A DNA stretch of 64,000 nt, from NCBI GenBank assembly GCA_029891345.1, contig CM056995.1, forward strand, positions 219,506,260-219,570,259, given 5' to 3'. The position numbers and the translations under genes are program-made. This document shows positions 1 through 12,370 of the stretch, piece by piece (position 1 is the stretch's first letter; the number at the start of each line of letters is the position of its first letter). The stretch comes from Dryococelus australis (Eukaryota; Arthropoda; Insecta; Phasmatodea; Phasmatidae). The notes beneath the pieces were generated by a model. That model was not told where the DNA came from and made no database searches. It saw only the letters and a list, made by a program, of their open reading frames with translations.

Positions 1-1242
1 GTTTGTGCAAAAGAAATTTAAAAAAAAAACAGAAATGTTAAAGGAATGTTAGAATCTTTAAAGTGCATAAAAATTGAACTTTAAAAACGAACTTGTAAAA
101 GAAAATGTATGTGGTAAAAATTAATTAAATTTTGTTGTGTGTTATTATTTATGTAAAATAATTTTTAATTATTTACAGTTTTACACATGTTATAAGGTTT
201 CAGATTTCTTTTATTATTATGTCCCTTGTGAATTTTGCATATATTACAACATATCTATATCAAGAACTCGTGGTATTTATTTAACTTGCGCTTATGTTTT
301 TTTTTGTCTCAGAAGGGCCGCAGAATGTAATTCGTCTCATCTTGGGTGGAGTTTTACTTTAAAACTCCATTAATGATTTTTCGTAACTCAAAGAGCAACG
401 AGTATGTTATAAAAACAAATATATTTTTAAGATGATAAATTTTTCGGACCGGGATGTTTGGCATGTACCTAACCGAACTTAAATATCTTGTGCAAGGGAT
501 GAACAAGGGAGATCAGCCTTATCCTTTATCGTGCCTTTTTTGGATAACACTTGTTCAAGGCTAAAGGATATAATTAAACCTTCCTAATTTTGGGTGCCAC
601 CTTGTTTTGTGTAAGGTCGAGGGCTTTATGAGCTCCTGGTTCTACCACGAGTTTGGTACAGAATGCTGCGCACAAATGGCAAGAGTATGGGGCAGCAGAA
701 CCTCATTGACACATCGTTGTGCTATCTCTTTGCCTTCAAAAACTACGAGAAATGACTGGCAGTCATAATATTTTTATGTAGAATTATGGGATCAATATGA
801 GGAAACCAAAATATCTGTTCTTCCCAGAAGTTAACACATATATACCATCACTCATATGTATATATGTAGGTCCAAACACAGAAATATATGATAGGAAGAT
901 ATATAGTTATATATAGAATACATTAAAATATTATTATATCTCTATATTTTTTGCATACATATTCCTACTAGCAAATTAAAGATATATCATATATATTTAT
1001 ATAAGCTTTTTAAAATAGTATATTTTATATTGTCATGTAGCACAGTTTGCAAAGAAATCGCACAGTATTCATTAAAAAGTAACATTATTGAAAATTCCTG
1101 TTTTAAAGTGTAGGACCCACAATTCATAATGCATTTTAGCGATTGGGTTAGAAGAGAAGATACGCAACTGTTATCTGGTATCATATTGTATGGGTTTAAT
1201 AAATGAACACTGTATTCTAATATAACGATTTGTTTCATTCAG
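1..1242. other. intron or upstream sequence, no gene seen
   Basis: This AT-rich stretch precedes the first recognisable PKG exon. It ends in a splice acceptor, a T-rich tract followed by AG at 1241-1242. I see no coding segment and no repeat that I can name. The upstream PKG exons, which would encode the leucine-zipper and autoinhibitory region, must lie before this window. Confidence 0.5.
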
Positions 1243-1385
1243 GTCAGAAGATTTAATCAGGGATGCTATCAGAATAAACAACATCCTTAAGAATCTTGAA
1301 CCATCGGAGGTCAATATCATTGCCGGAGCAATGTACAGCCAGAAGTACCACAAGAATACGTTTATCATAAACGAAGGAGAAATTG
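1243..1385 (+). CDS. PKG exon: start of cyclic-nucleotide-binding domain A
   Basis: This exon encodes the entry to the first cGMP-binding domain (CNB-A) of a cGMP-dependent protein kinase, a cytosolic Ser/Thr kinase activated by cGMP. The translation begins SEDLIRDAIRINN, matching the family's conserved 'LI.DAI..N.F...L' helix, and ends FIINEGEIG, matching 'IIKEGDVG'. The acceptor AG is at 1241-1242 and the donor is GTATGG at 1386. The exon starts with one base of a split codon and ends with one base (G), which is completed by the two bases opening the exon at 17963. It is clearly diverged from textbook PKG sequences (for example MYSQKYHKN in the middle), so this may be a less-studied paralogue and not the foraging orthologue. 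Confidence 0.85.
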
Positions 1386-4300
1386 GTATGGGATATCTAA
1401 CAATTTCTCAAACAAACAAATTACATGTTTATTAGAATATAAATAAGATACATTTCAGGATAACCATGTATGTCAAGGTTTCCCTGACTTGACAATATTT
1501 TTAAAAACGAAAACCTTCCGAATGTAATCCTATATACGATGAGCTATTGACTACAGTAGTGCAGGAATAACGTAGGAACTATGCACTCATAATTATGTCA
1601 CAATATTTTATTCTGTCGAAATTTTTCAAGATCAATGCTGTGACGTAAATACGAGTTCGTAGTACAGGTCCATACTGATGTGCACAGTAAATGTCCATTT
1701 GAGTATAGGAGTACATATTTTTCGGAATTTTCTCTTTAGAAAACATCGACAAGATCGAAAAAACCAAGGATGCAATATAGCGAGAGGAGGTAAACCTCAA
1801 GCAGTACCACTTGATTTTCTTCAAACACAACACAAGTGATCTTGCTGTATGCCGAGAATATTCACAATGTTGTTGGAGGCAAGGGCTTAGTTACAAACCT
1901 GCTGCAGATAGTGTAGGAGGTATATTATTGTTCAAATATATATATTGATACAACGAAGTTAATCGATCCACCGATCCAAAATAATGGCACAAGCCCAAAC
2001 CAAGGGAAAACGCTGCAGGACTTCCGCTAAATTCCACTGTCGACTCAGCTGATTCATGTAAATACTGCTAGCCAGACATGTGCCTAGATCCACATACGAT
2101 TGCCAGCTCGGCTGCCACGACTCATCACTACGTAAGACCGTCTTCCACTGTAGCACAGTCAAATGGCAAAGTTGTCTGTCGTCGGGCAGTAGTGAGTGTG
2201 ATCAGTGGCTTCTTGGCAACGCCAGTCGATAATTGGCTTTCCTGTGAAATGAGTTGTTTGTCTATCTTCTCCTTGTTTCCGAAGATAAAAATTGCCACAC
2301 AGAGGTATCTTAACTTACAATAAGCACGTGCCGAGATAATTGTCGCGACACATTTTGCACAACTACAACGCCCATACGCATACTATCTTAATCCCACTCG
2401 CGGTATTATTGTCATGGAAACAAAAAAAGTCTTAGGAAAGGCACTTAAACTATTTAGACAATTATAATGAATCCTGTATTCATCAAACATTCATGGGCCA
2501 CTTTGGTGAGCGGTTAGCCTGCTCGCCTCCCACTAAGGCGATCAGGGTTCAACCTCCGGCCGGGTCACTCCGGATTTTTGCATGTTGGAATCGTGCCGGA
2601 CGATGTCGTTGCTCGGTGAGTTTTCTCGACGATCTACCGTTTCATCCGCCCTTTCATTCCGGCGCTGCTCCATACTCACCTCAATGACCCGCTTCAGCTC
2701 TCAAGACCTCGATGTTAAGAGTTGTCCAAATCTCTTCACTCATCAATCATTCCTATTGTTTTCACACTGAACGATATATTATTAGCTGATTTTCTTTAAA
2801 TAATTATGCATATGGTCTTTCGTAATTTCGTTTTTACATCTCTCTCGGAGGCAGTGCAAACAAACTTTGATAAAGCAATATTCTTTCAATGCAAAGGACT
2901 ACAACTATACAGATAAGCGCCTCAAATGCCCTTTCTCGAAGCCACATCTCGTTTTCTGGAAAGTAAAGCAGTCACGTACGAAAAATTACAAAATATGGAA
3001 GAACAAAATCTTTTTTGTAGTGTTTATAGGATGGTGTTCAGTTCAGAAAATTTGCAAAATGCATAAAAAAAAAAAAAAGTAATATGGCAAATGCCACCAG
3101 TTAAGACGCGCAAGGGAACAGAAGAAGTGTAGAAGAATTTTTCTAAGTATTTTCAAGTAAATATTAACGTTTGCTAACTTATGTTGCTGCTGGAGTGCCT
3201 AGGAAAAATGCTTGCCTTGTAACACAGTTTTCAGAGGCTCGAGCCAAAGTTGGACACATTTCCGTGAATACAAAACAGACTCAAGTATGCCAGTGATAAA
3301 AAGGTTAACTTAAAAGAGTAGTGTATAAAAACTTGTCGAGGGCCTAAATTGTAAAAAAAATTTTAACTCCTTGTTTGTAACACCGAGATCCCAGGTTTTA
3401 TATCGTGTCATGGATTATTTTGGTGAGAATTTTCATGTGGGTAGTTTAGCAGACATCGTCGATGTTTATTTGACGAGTATAGAAAAAGGGGGGGGGGGGT
3501 AGGAGCATTGAGTAAAGACATACCTAGAGTGGACTTCCCCAGGTTAAATTTTCTAACTACTCCAGCTGTAGTTCGAGTGATGAACACCACGTCGCGCTAG
3601 TCCATTTTAGTGGCGTGTGCGTGGGGAATGTCGGCGGCGTTGCCACACTGTCATCTACCATCTCTCTCACTCATACGCCATCTCTGTCACCCCCAGTCCC
3701 AACTCCGCAACAGTAGAACGTGTTCTGAATGTCTGCTTTACCCACAAGTTGGGACAGACAATATGGCGGACACCCAAGTTCCTATCTCAATTCGTATATA
3801 TCCGTTTACGAAAATAATACAAGTATTGTAAAACATGTATGAACAAAATGGAACTTTATGTACGCATAAGTAACGGGAAACATTACATAACTCTCACACG
3901 GTCATGATTAAAGAATAAACATCACTTTATAAAATACGCGATAATTATGGATTTATGTTGTATATATACCTTATCGCACGTGAGTTAGTGCGCTGCTCTG
4001 CGCCTCATAACTGTAGGTTTAAGAGTTCAAATCTCCTACGAGTAACGAATTTTTCAAGTGACACATAATGGCTGTTTATAACTTATTTTATTGTTAGGAA
4101 ATGTTTATTTCCAGAGTATCTTTGTCTACAAATAATAATACGCAAGTATCAGCACAGTACAATCGACTAGCAGTAGTTGTTTGCTAATCACATCGATTGG
4201 TTTCTAAAGTAGAGAATTTGAGCTGTATAGCGTAAGTAATGTTAACAGGCACACATGAAAGCCTTAAGTTTATTATTTGTAAGAATTCTGTTTCTTTTGG

Positions 4301-7300
4301 CCGTAAAAGCGTGTTTAATTACAGAGAGCACAAGACTGATTATTATGCGCATTAAAGATACACATTTAAAAACAAAGGTGTAGACGGGATGGGAAGTGAT
4401 ATGTTGGGACATATCCCCCCATCGAAATGAAAATAAACTTTGAAAACAAAATTATGTGATCTTCCTTGAACATGAAGAATGTTTATAGCATTTTGTGGTT
4501 CCAGTATACATATGTACATGAAACCATCGATTATAAATAATTATGTAACTATAAACTTGTAATAATACAGGTTTTGTATTTTGTTCAAACATCGAAATAT
4601 GAAATTTCCCCCTCCCCCCTAGAAGGAGTACATTCCTAGCTACGCCCTTGTTTAAATAAACGAATCGAATCTACACTTGCTGTATGAATTAACACTCCTT
4701 GTTATGAAGATGATCGTACATGTTATCAAATATATTTCGTTAGTATAGTATAATCGTGCAAACAAAATGAGTGGTCGTTAACGACAAAAGTATTTATTAA
4801 TTCAACAAAACATGGGGCACAGAGAACATAACTACTTTTAGGAAAAGTAAATTATATGTAAATACACCACAAAGTTAACAAAGTTACTGTCACAAATCAT
4901 TTCAATTTTTACATAGTGTTCGTAAATTGCTGGCATTATCCATTTGTAGGCTAGGAGACGACAAACATTCCAGAATACACGAAAAAGTTTGACACAGTCA
5001 AGATATTTAATAATATTTCTGTTATTCTTGGTAACAACTGTACACTATGAATAAAGAAATGTATTGATTCGACTGCGTTTAAACACACCTGCACACCGTA
5101 ATGCAGCGTAAGCTGCGACGTCTGATGTAAAGCTGGGTTTACAATATAAATATTTAAGCATTATATTATGCGTTAAGATGTGTGCAAAAGAAACGAATGT
5201 GTATTCTCTTATGTTTTGGTTCCCAGTGGAACTTATCAGGTCCTGTGCGTTGGTGAGATTTCCTTAAGCATTGAAATAAATAGTTGTATTTTATATCTTT
5301 AGAAAAAATGTTGAGGCTACGACCTATCGGTACAGAGCAGTCGGTGTTGTTGGTGGGAAACTGTTATTTAGCGTAATGTAAGTATAAAACAATATGATAA
5401 AGGCGTGTGTGTGTGCACATGTTGACGATTATATTTATTCACAAATAATAAGCTTCTCTGATAACAAATGTTGGTTTTGAAGAATGATCTTCTTCAATAT
5501 AGTTGTTTTATACGAGGTTATGTAAGGAACAAGAATAAACATGATAGGCTTGCTGCTTGTTCCCATTCTATGGAATTAAGAATCGTACTCTATATTAAAG
5601 AACGAAAGCTTTTGCACAAAAAACGCTGGTTTTGGAGGGCCACTGAGGGCAAACGGAGGGGAGGGAAGCTGACCTCCACCCGATGATCCCCCATCCTTCC
5701 TCTTTGAACCCTCCCCCCCCCCCCCCGGTAAAAAGTACCACCCTCAGCCCCCTAGATGGTGTTAGAGGGACAACGGGGGTATGTTTTCCATTTTGTGGGA
5801 TCGTGGTGCGTACCCAGATTTCACCTTTTTGGGCCTCTCTATGGTAAAGCCAGTATCGGCAAGCCCTCCTTTCCTTAATTGGGGAGGGGGGATTGCCCAT
5901 TCTTCTTTTATTTATCTGTATTCGGCCTGGAAGACGCATTTTTCGACCTATTTTCTTCACATTTGGGGGAGGGTTGCCTTTCAGTTCCACGCCCTCTCCT
6001 CATGGGCAGTTAGGCCCTTCGTAGGCCTTACGCCTTAGATATTAAGTCTTACGTCTAAAGTCTTATTTTTAAGTCTTATGTTTTATGTTTTAAGTATTAA
6101 GTAGTACTTTCAGCATAATTGCTATTGCATGTAGGAATGTGCAAACGAGCGCCGATAGGCGCGAACGAGCACGTGACGAAGTTCCGAGACGACATTGCAC
6201 CATAAATACTAATGCGTAAGGTTTACCTCCTTCATCTATGGTGGCTCAGCCCACGGTTTCCACGGGCCCGACCCCTGGTTAAAACATTAATGGGAAACTG
6301 CAAATACAGAAGACGTGTTTCCGTATGACAGATAAGCACCTACTTCATAATTCTAAATGCATTAGTTTTTTATTGTAAACGTAGGCCGTGTCCGAAATGG
6401 CAGATTGTGTTGACAAAATGATCATGAGATCCAATTTTGTAAAAAAACATTTTGACGTATTTGGTAAGTAGATATTTTGTATCTTGTATATAACGGATGT
6501 TAGCAAAAATACATAATGACAAAATCAGCGCTATGTTGGTTTTGACATTCAAAACATATGCGCGAATGCGCACGTAAAACGTCTTTTAAAACAAATAACT
6601 GTTCATAAAATCACTAGACATGTTTTAAAAAGCAAGTAAGTGTTGTGCTGTGTTTATATATTTCGCAATACATGTTTTATTTTAAGTCGTTATTGGATAT
6701 TTATTATTTTCTTGTTTATTAACATATTCGCAGCATTCCAGTGATGACTGTAGAAATATTAGGTCCATTTTAAGCATTTAATTTATATAAATCGAATTTT
6801 CACTGTTAATATAAGAATGTGTTTCCGAGAGTGCTAAACAAGTGACTGTCGACAACCGTCCTGATTGAAACCTACGAAATGACAGATTACAAAATAACGA
6901 ATTTGTTCTTTCGGACACGGCTTTAGCTTGTTGACTATTAGTGATTGAACCGAGTCATTGCATTCAACCGATGTTTAGTGTACAAATAGTTACATTTTGT
7001 AATGTACCTAGTCTGAAGTATAATATCGCGACTCTCTTTGTTATGTCTAGTTTTCATGCGTTCGTTAGTGTTAACATTACTGATAAACACTACAGTGTCA
7101 ACGTTTTTCACACTGTTAAGAGTCCCAGGTTTCAGTGTAGAATATACATTGGTGTACTGCGTTACACTCGTGTAAATGTAAATACACAGAGCTGCCAACT
7201 TTTCAGGCAATATCCACTAATGCACATCATTATTGTAAACTTGGATCTTACAGAGACGACAGTTGTACTGTAGTTGTATTGTCGCTTTAAAACAAACATA

Positions 7301-9187
7301 TGTAAGAGCTGAACCTTATACGTGATCATTATGTCTCTTTCCTGCATTGTGCATAATGTTTGCTGCTTAATTAAATGCATATTAATAAAGCATTTACATT
7401 CGTCTACGTACGCAAATGTTTTAGATGTCTCGGGAAATGACATACGCACGTACATGGGGAAACGAATGTGAGTACGTCTCGCACCCTTACATCCCATTAG
7501 CTACTAATTTTAAAATCGACTTATATGTAGTTAATGATTGTTATTCCTAATATTTATTTTTATAAATAGTGGAATGGAGGCATTAACTTTCTAGAAACGC
7601 CACTGAACAAAGTTCTGAACAGTGTATATTCTTTAAACATTAATGATCTTAAAGAGCCGGGGTAAACATAAATTAGTTTTCATCGTGATTTGTTGTAAAC
7701 CGGGCGTGGTATTGAATTTATAGTTAGTATGCAGAGCAGTGAGAACACTTACAATGTTTTTACAAGGCAAGGCATGGATGAGTGAAAACGTATCAAAATG
7801 CGACATTTAATTTTTATTCATACCAATACTAGGGTTAAAAGGAAATTAGCCTGTAGTTGTTACCAGTTTTGTCTATGATTGGTTAATAGGAACACTTTCA
7901 TTGTCATACGCTTTCCAGCTACAGCTCCTAATGGGTTGATAATTCTAAATATATGCGCCTACGTTCCAGCACATATTCAGTATGTTTTTCCCGTCAAAAT
8001 GCTTGTTCAGAATCTTATCAGCTAACTAGTTGCTGTAAGGGATGCAAATAAGTATGCCTAAGGGAATGTATCACGTATTGAACCGAGTGGAGTATACTTA
8101 TATACATAAGTGTATTCCTAGGTTCGGACACAGCCTTAATGACACATGAATCGACACATTGAACGTACTGATTATTTGAACAGACAGTCACTTTTGTAGT
8201 AGATCACAACCCCAAACTGTAAAAGGTTGCGTTCAATTGAAGACCGCCGTGCGTCTAACGTATATTTCTCCACTATTGGACAATTATTTTCTGTACATTT
8301 CCTTTCACATAAGAACGGAATAAAAAGTTTACTATGATGTATGCCATCATTCATGATTAAAATGAAGGCTGTAATTGTAAGTGCTAACAGTATGTCTATT
8401 CGTATTTTATCATGAACACATAAACTATAGTAAAATAATATATTTTAATGAAAATCGATGATCGTTATACATTTATGATAATTAATTTTCGCAGAGGTAA
8501 ATTAAATCAAATAGTAGTTGATATCGCTGCAAATTTCCGCAAACACATAATTCTGCTACAGAAACGAAACACATGCCATAGCCGCCACTAGTACATAATG
8601 AGTTGGGTATTCACAGCTGCAACGAATGCTGGTAACTCGCGTGTGACATGATCGCCTTTGGCAGAACTTGAACGTACACGTGGGTGAGCCGAGACCAGGG
8701 CGTGGTTCGCGGCTGCCAAATTGGCAACACAGCGCGGATGACATCGTCGAGAACACTAGCGCTACTCTGGATCATTAGCGGAACTAACAAATATAACTGG
8801 TCGGACTTTTTCCTACCCCATGGCCACTCTAGTGTATATCTTTACTCAATGTTAGAAGCCATTCCCATTCTGGCGAGCAAAATTAACAAGGAGGAAGTAA
8901 TCTTCGTGGTCATTTTATGTCAGGATTCAGTAATAATAATGTGCAAGTACCAACGGATTGAAGTGTTTAATAAAGCTGTCCTGAAATTTGCGCATACAGT
9001 CCTAAATAACGCGAATCCTGAGTGAAAATGTCTATGAAAATCTTTGTGACGAAATTACACACTGCAATATTTTACTAGCAAAAACTAGTGGCATATAATA
9101 TCATATTCAGAAAATAAACATCGATAAAACATTTTCTCGGACAACTGCTTCTGTTTGTTCGATGCTGTATTGACGGCTAAGACGATA
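1386..9187. other. PKG intron, proximal part; SINE but no other gene
   Basis: This is intronic sequence with many short chance ORFs and no credible gene. It holds one + strand SINE near 2495-2745, a 12-base G run at 3488-3499, a 14-base C run at 5713-5726 inside a G/C-rich patch (about 5630-6010), and a weak tRNA-like string near 3965-4040 (GTTCAAATC box). I see nothing I can name from 6100 to 9187. The intron continues through Polinton element A to 17962. Confidence 0.6.
2495..2745 (+). repeat. tRNA-headed SINE, family 1
   Basis: The head resembles a tRNA: a GTGAGCGGTTAGCCTGCTCGC A-box region and GGGTTCAACC B-box region about 45 bases later. It is followed by a shared body containing GGATTTTTGCATG, GAATCGTGCCGGACGATG, CATTCCGGCGCTGCTCCATA and a tail with AAGACCTCGATGTTAAGAG. 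The same body recurs at about 24891, 32319, 40179 and 63321 on the + strand, and in reverse at 16645-16895 and 19112-19367, which establishes a dispersed family. SINEs are RNA polymerase III transcripts mobilised in trans by LINEs. Confidence 0.85.
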
Positions 9188-9665
9188 TCACTCGCAGCTC
9201 CGAACAGGCCCACGAGAGCTTAGAGTGCAGGCAATAGCAATGGAAAAAAATCCACCAATAGATGTTTTCTCGGTACTGCATGCTTTTCTTCCCTTTGTCA
9301 CAGCTTTTCGTTTCACTTGTTCCTTCCGCTTGCTCTTTGTGATCATGCCCATCTTCACCCTGGCCTTCATCATGTTGGATATGCCCCGCACTATTTTATC
9401 TCCGAGTCGAGTGTGTCGTGATTTTCATATTTTGTTGGTCTTCTGTGCAAGTATCTTGTCTATTCCGGTGTCGGATTTCCAGATCCTGGTTTAGGGAGTA
9501 AGTGATGTTGTGCTGCTTACATGCCTCTACTAGGGTGGTGATGCCTGTGTCTAGATGTGACAGGCTTTTAGTTATCTTGGTTCCTGGCCCACAGAACCTG
9601 TATCCGAGAATGTGCAGCTTGAACAGCTTATCGACCATCCTGTTTCCAGATACGGATCTTACCAC
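9188..9665 (-). pseudogene. Element A: phospholipase-A2-like virion protein remnant
   Basis: The reverse strand encodes LHILGYRFCGPGTK followed about 25 residues later by ACKQHNITYS. These are the Ca-binding loop (GxxxCGPGT) and catalytic HD-type helix of the parvovirus VP1-like PLA2 fold, here with HN where HD is expected. The downstream part (9188-9391) is basic and Lys/Met-rich (NMMKARVKMGMITKSK), as in the C-terminal tails of such proteins in adintovirus-like Polintons. A one-base shift and stop near 9393 separate the two parts, so the gene is dead. In intact elements the enzyme is a minor virion component thought to breach endosomal membranes. Element B has a paralogue at 48511-49000. 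Confidence 0.75.
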
Positions 9666-9785
9666 ATAAAGATATCGCGGTGAACTGAGCTAAAAGTATA
9701 AATATGTCCCTTTATACTTTTGTGATTCAGTTTCATTCTGGAATTAGATAAATACGGAAGTAAAGTACTAATGATTTGTCTCCTT

Positions 9786-9938
9786 TGCAGCTTCTGTGGT
9801 AAAGCATTTACAGCTCTGTGTAGTGTGGGCAGATATGAATCAGCTATGTGCAGGATTAAAACTTCAAGTATGTCATTTCAATGCGAACATTGTCAACATC
9901 AGTTTACGCAAAGGGATGCTTTAAAGAGACATTCTTAA
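9786..9938 (+). pseudogene. Element A: C2H2 zinc-finger segment upstream of ATPase
   Basis: The frame reads CSFCGKAFTALCSVGRYES and then FQCEHCQHQFTQRDALKRHS before a TAA at 9936. This looks like two zinc fingers: a C-x2-C followed by degraded His/Cys ligands, then C-x2-C with ALKRH. The last ligand is lost at the stop. Beyond the stop the same frame runs straight into the Pro-Gln-Ser-Ala-Pro-His repeat and then towards the packaging ATPase. That suggests one original long protein with finger, linker and ATPase, though separate genes cannot be excluded. Confidence 0.55.
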
Positions 9939-9959
9939 ATTTGCAGCACTGATTCTATT

Positions 9960-10535
9960 CAACCAAAATCAACACCACATGTACCACAATTAGCACCACA
10001 TGTACCACAATCAGCATCACATTAACCACAATCAGCACCACATGCTCTGAAACCAGCACCACATACACCAAAATTACCACCACATGCCCCGAAATCAGCA
10101 CCACATTCCCCACTAACAGCACCATATGCACACAGGCAGCACCACATGCACCACAATCAATGCAGCACACACCATAATCAGCAGTACACACACCTATAAG
10201 TACTACACGCACTACACACACCTAAATTAGCACAACATGCACCACAATCATCACCATGTACACAACAATCAGCACCATTTGCACCACAATCAGCACCACA
10301 TGCACCACAATCAGCAACACATACATTACAATCAGCACCACAATTGGTGCAACATGCACCACAGTCAACGCCACTTGAACCAGAATCAGCACAATGTGCA
10401 CCACAATCACCACCACATGCACCACAATCAGCACCTTAATCAGTACCAAGTGCACCACAGTTTGCCCTACACACAACACAATCAGCACCACATACACCAC
10501 AGTAAGCACCACATACACCTTTAATCAGCACGGCA
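9960..10535 (+). repeat. 21-bp minisatellite coding for a PQSAPHA heptapeptide
   Basis: There are about 27 imperfect copies of a 21-bp unit close to CCACAATCAGCACCACATG plus CA. In the frame of the upstream zinc finger it reads Pro-Gln-Ser-Ala-Pro-His-Ala. It is interrupted by in-frame stops, for example the TAA near 10023. The His-rich and Val/Ile-rich ORFs seen here in other frames are by-products of the repeat. The period is a multiple of three, which fits an origin as a coding low-complexity linker between the zinc finger and the ATPase of element A. Confidence 0.85.
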
Positions 10536-10572
10536 CACGCCACAATCAGGTTTGAATGCTCCACAATAAACT

Positions 10573-11299
10573 GTGCACATTCTTCAAGATAGTAGAACTA
10601 ACATACATTCTATCAAGCAAGATGTTACTCTACCCATATCCATTACTGCTGAAAATGAAGCTATCTATCACGAATCACGACATGGAAGACTAATTCCAAA
10701 TAATTTGTGTTGCATCATTGCGGGACCATCAAATAACGGGAAAACACGTGTCTTGCTAAGCCTGCTGGAAGAAGAGAATGCCTTCAGTTCGAGAATATGT
10801 ACCTATAATCAAAATCGCTCCATCAATTGTACTATCAGCGACTGACATGAGTACTGCAAAATTCGGATGGTGTAGGATATTTCATTTGCAGCATAATGAA
10901 GCAGTCATGCCTCCTAGTGAAGCATTGCCAAATTCGATATTTGTCTTTAATGACAATGCCTGCCAGTAGTAGAAGAGCATCCAGGAGTATTTTAGCATAG
11001 GACGTCATGGTAAGGTGGACTGTTTGTACCTTGGCCAGACTTATTTTCACTTACCTAAACAGCTCTTCCATGACAATTCAAACATCTTGGTGTTGATTCG
11101 CATGTACGATATGAATTTACAGCATATTTATGAAGGTCATGTAACTACATACATTCCATTATTGGATTTTAAGCATCTTTGTGCACCATGTGCTGGAAAG
11201 ATAAGCACAAATTTTTTACGATTGTTAATGAATAGCCCCTATATAATGGGACGTACCGACGGGGAGTCGATCAGTTCATCGTCGACAGTCGAGAATTAG
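10573..11299 (+). pseudogene. Element A: FtsK/HerA-type genome-packaging ATPase remnant
   Basis: This is a virion genome-packaging ATPase of the Polinton/adenovirus-like lineage. The N-terminal portion reads HGRLIPNNLCCIIAGPSNNGKT, with the Walker A P-loop GPSNNGKT at 10723-10746. A frameshift near 10790 moves the reading to another frame, which contains ALPNSIFVFNDNACQ (10930-10966), a Walker B strand where family members have FDD, so the second acidic position is altered. A further shift leads to VDCLYLGQTYFHLPKQL and DMNLQHIYEGH (about 11010-11135), typical of the sensor region. Three frames and a changed Walker B make it non-functional. The element B paralogue lies at 58443-59066. Confidence 0.85.
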
Positions 11300-11620
11300 T
11301 TACAGCATATCGAAATTTGCACAAAGTATGGAGAGAATCTGAAAGGGCTGAAAGATTCCATAGATCATATGTTCACTATCTCAGTTTCCTGCCTCGCCAT
11401 GAAAAGTGATATTCAGAACCACAGCAGGGACATGTTGGATACCTGGCACCAAACGTCGTGGGAAAATCGAAAGTCTTTTTCTGGAGACCTACGAATAAAC
11501 CTATAAGAGAGAGCAACAGTAACCATTTATATCCAGTGCGATATCGGACATTGCTAGCAACTTACATTGGACGATATAATATGTTACCTCAAAGTTTTTG
11601 TTTGCCGAGAAAGAAATGAT
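11300..11620 (+). other. Element A: unassigned sequence between ATPase and coiled-coil gene
   Basis: This stretch has short open segments such as VDSRELVTAYRNLHKVW and RFHRSYVHYLSFLPRHEK but no family that I recognise. It may be the degraded ATPase C-terminus plus the intergenic space, or a lost small gene. Confidence 0.35.
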
Positions 11621-12370
11621 TTCGTGCAACTTTATAAATCAGGAAATATTTAAGCTTGTTACTCGTCACGAACTGCTCAAGGAGATCGATGGAGCACATG
11701 TAATCATGTAGACCAAAATCTACGATACTGCTGAGCCTATGAAGAAGCTGAAACATGATGTACAAACAGATTGGGATGATGGATCAGATGCGGATTTGCC
11801 ACACAAAATAAGAATGGAAGAGAGTCTTCAAACCCAATGCTCTAGTTCGCCGCTATCTACGATCGTACACATCTTGCAATAATGATACGACATACCGTGT
11901 ATAGGCATAATGATAAATGGTTCCTCGGTGCTGATGAAATAGAGATTCTGCCAGATGGGATGATCCAGGTATGCGATTACAGGACATGTAGAACCGCTAG
12001 GATTTACGATCTTATATTTCACAAGGAGCCCAGGGAGTTTATAGAATTCGACCTGCTTGATTACAAGACTTTGCCTGAACTCAGGCATATACTTGACCAA
12101 GATAACAATTCTGAGGCAGGTGTTTATAATAATAAAGCTCACAAAAATAGACATTCTCGCAGACTTCTTCAGTGGTCTAGCACTTAAAAGCAGCGAAGCT
12201 CTGAAGAATATAGACGATGACAAGAACGCTGACTATGTATTCTGGGATGATCCGAACGAGCTAGTCGGTAGGCTGCAAAGTCCTCATTTAACAAAGGATT
12301 GGAAATTACTCCCACACTTATGAGATAATTTAAATCATCAAAGAGCTAAAGGAGGAAGGCTACATTGAAT
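11621..12370 (+). pseudogene. Element A: conserved coiled-coil Polinton protein with WDDPNEL motif
   Basis: Segments in several frames show the layout of a conserved adintovirus-type Polinton protein of unknown function. A charged helical N-terminus comes first (ELLKEIDGAHVIM, about 11670). A domain reading NDKWFLGADEIEILPDGMIQ (about 11908-11968) follows, then EFDLLDYKTLPELRHIL, and finally YVFWDDPNELVGRLQ (about 12235-12280). It ends in a Glu/Lys-rich tail (IKELKEEGYIE) with a stop at 12368-12370. The integrase begins immediately afterwards, so the genes were tightly packed. Frameshifts break it at least at about 12190 and 12290. Element B has the paralogue at 47475-48505. The role is not known; a virion or core protein is possible. 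Confidence 0.65.

Noticed and set aside
5595..5990. 131-codon minus-strand ORF with Pro/Gly-rich reading
   Set aside because: It falls in a G/C-run region with no domain, and the low-complexity composition explains the length.
9955..10524. Val/Ile-rich and His-rich ORFs on both strands
   Set aside because: They are alternative frames of the 21-bp minisatellite and have no independent coding signal.
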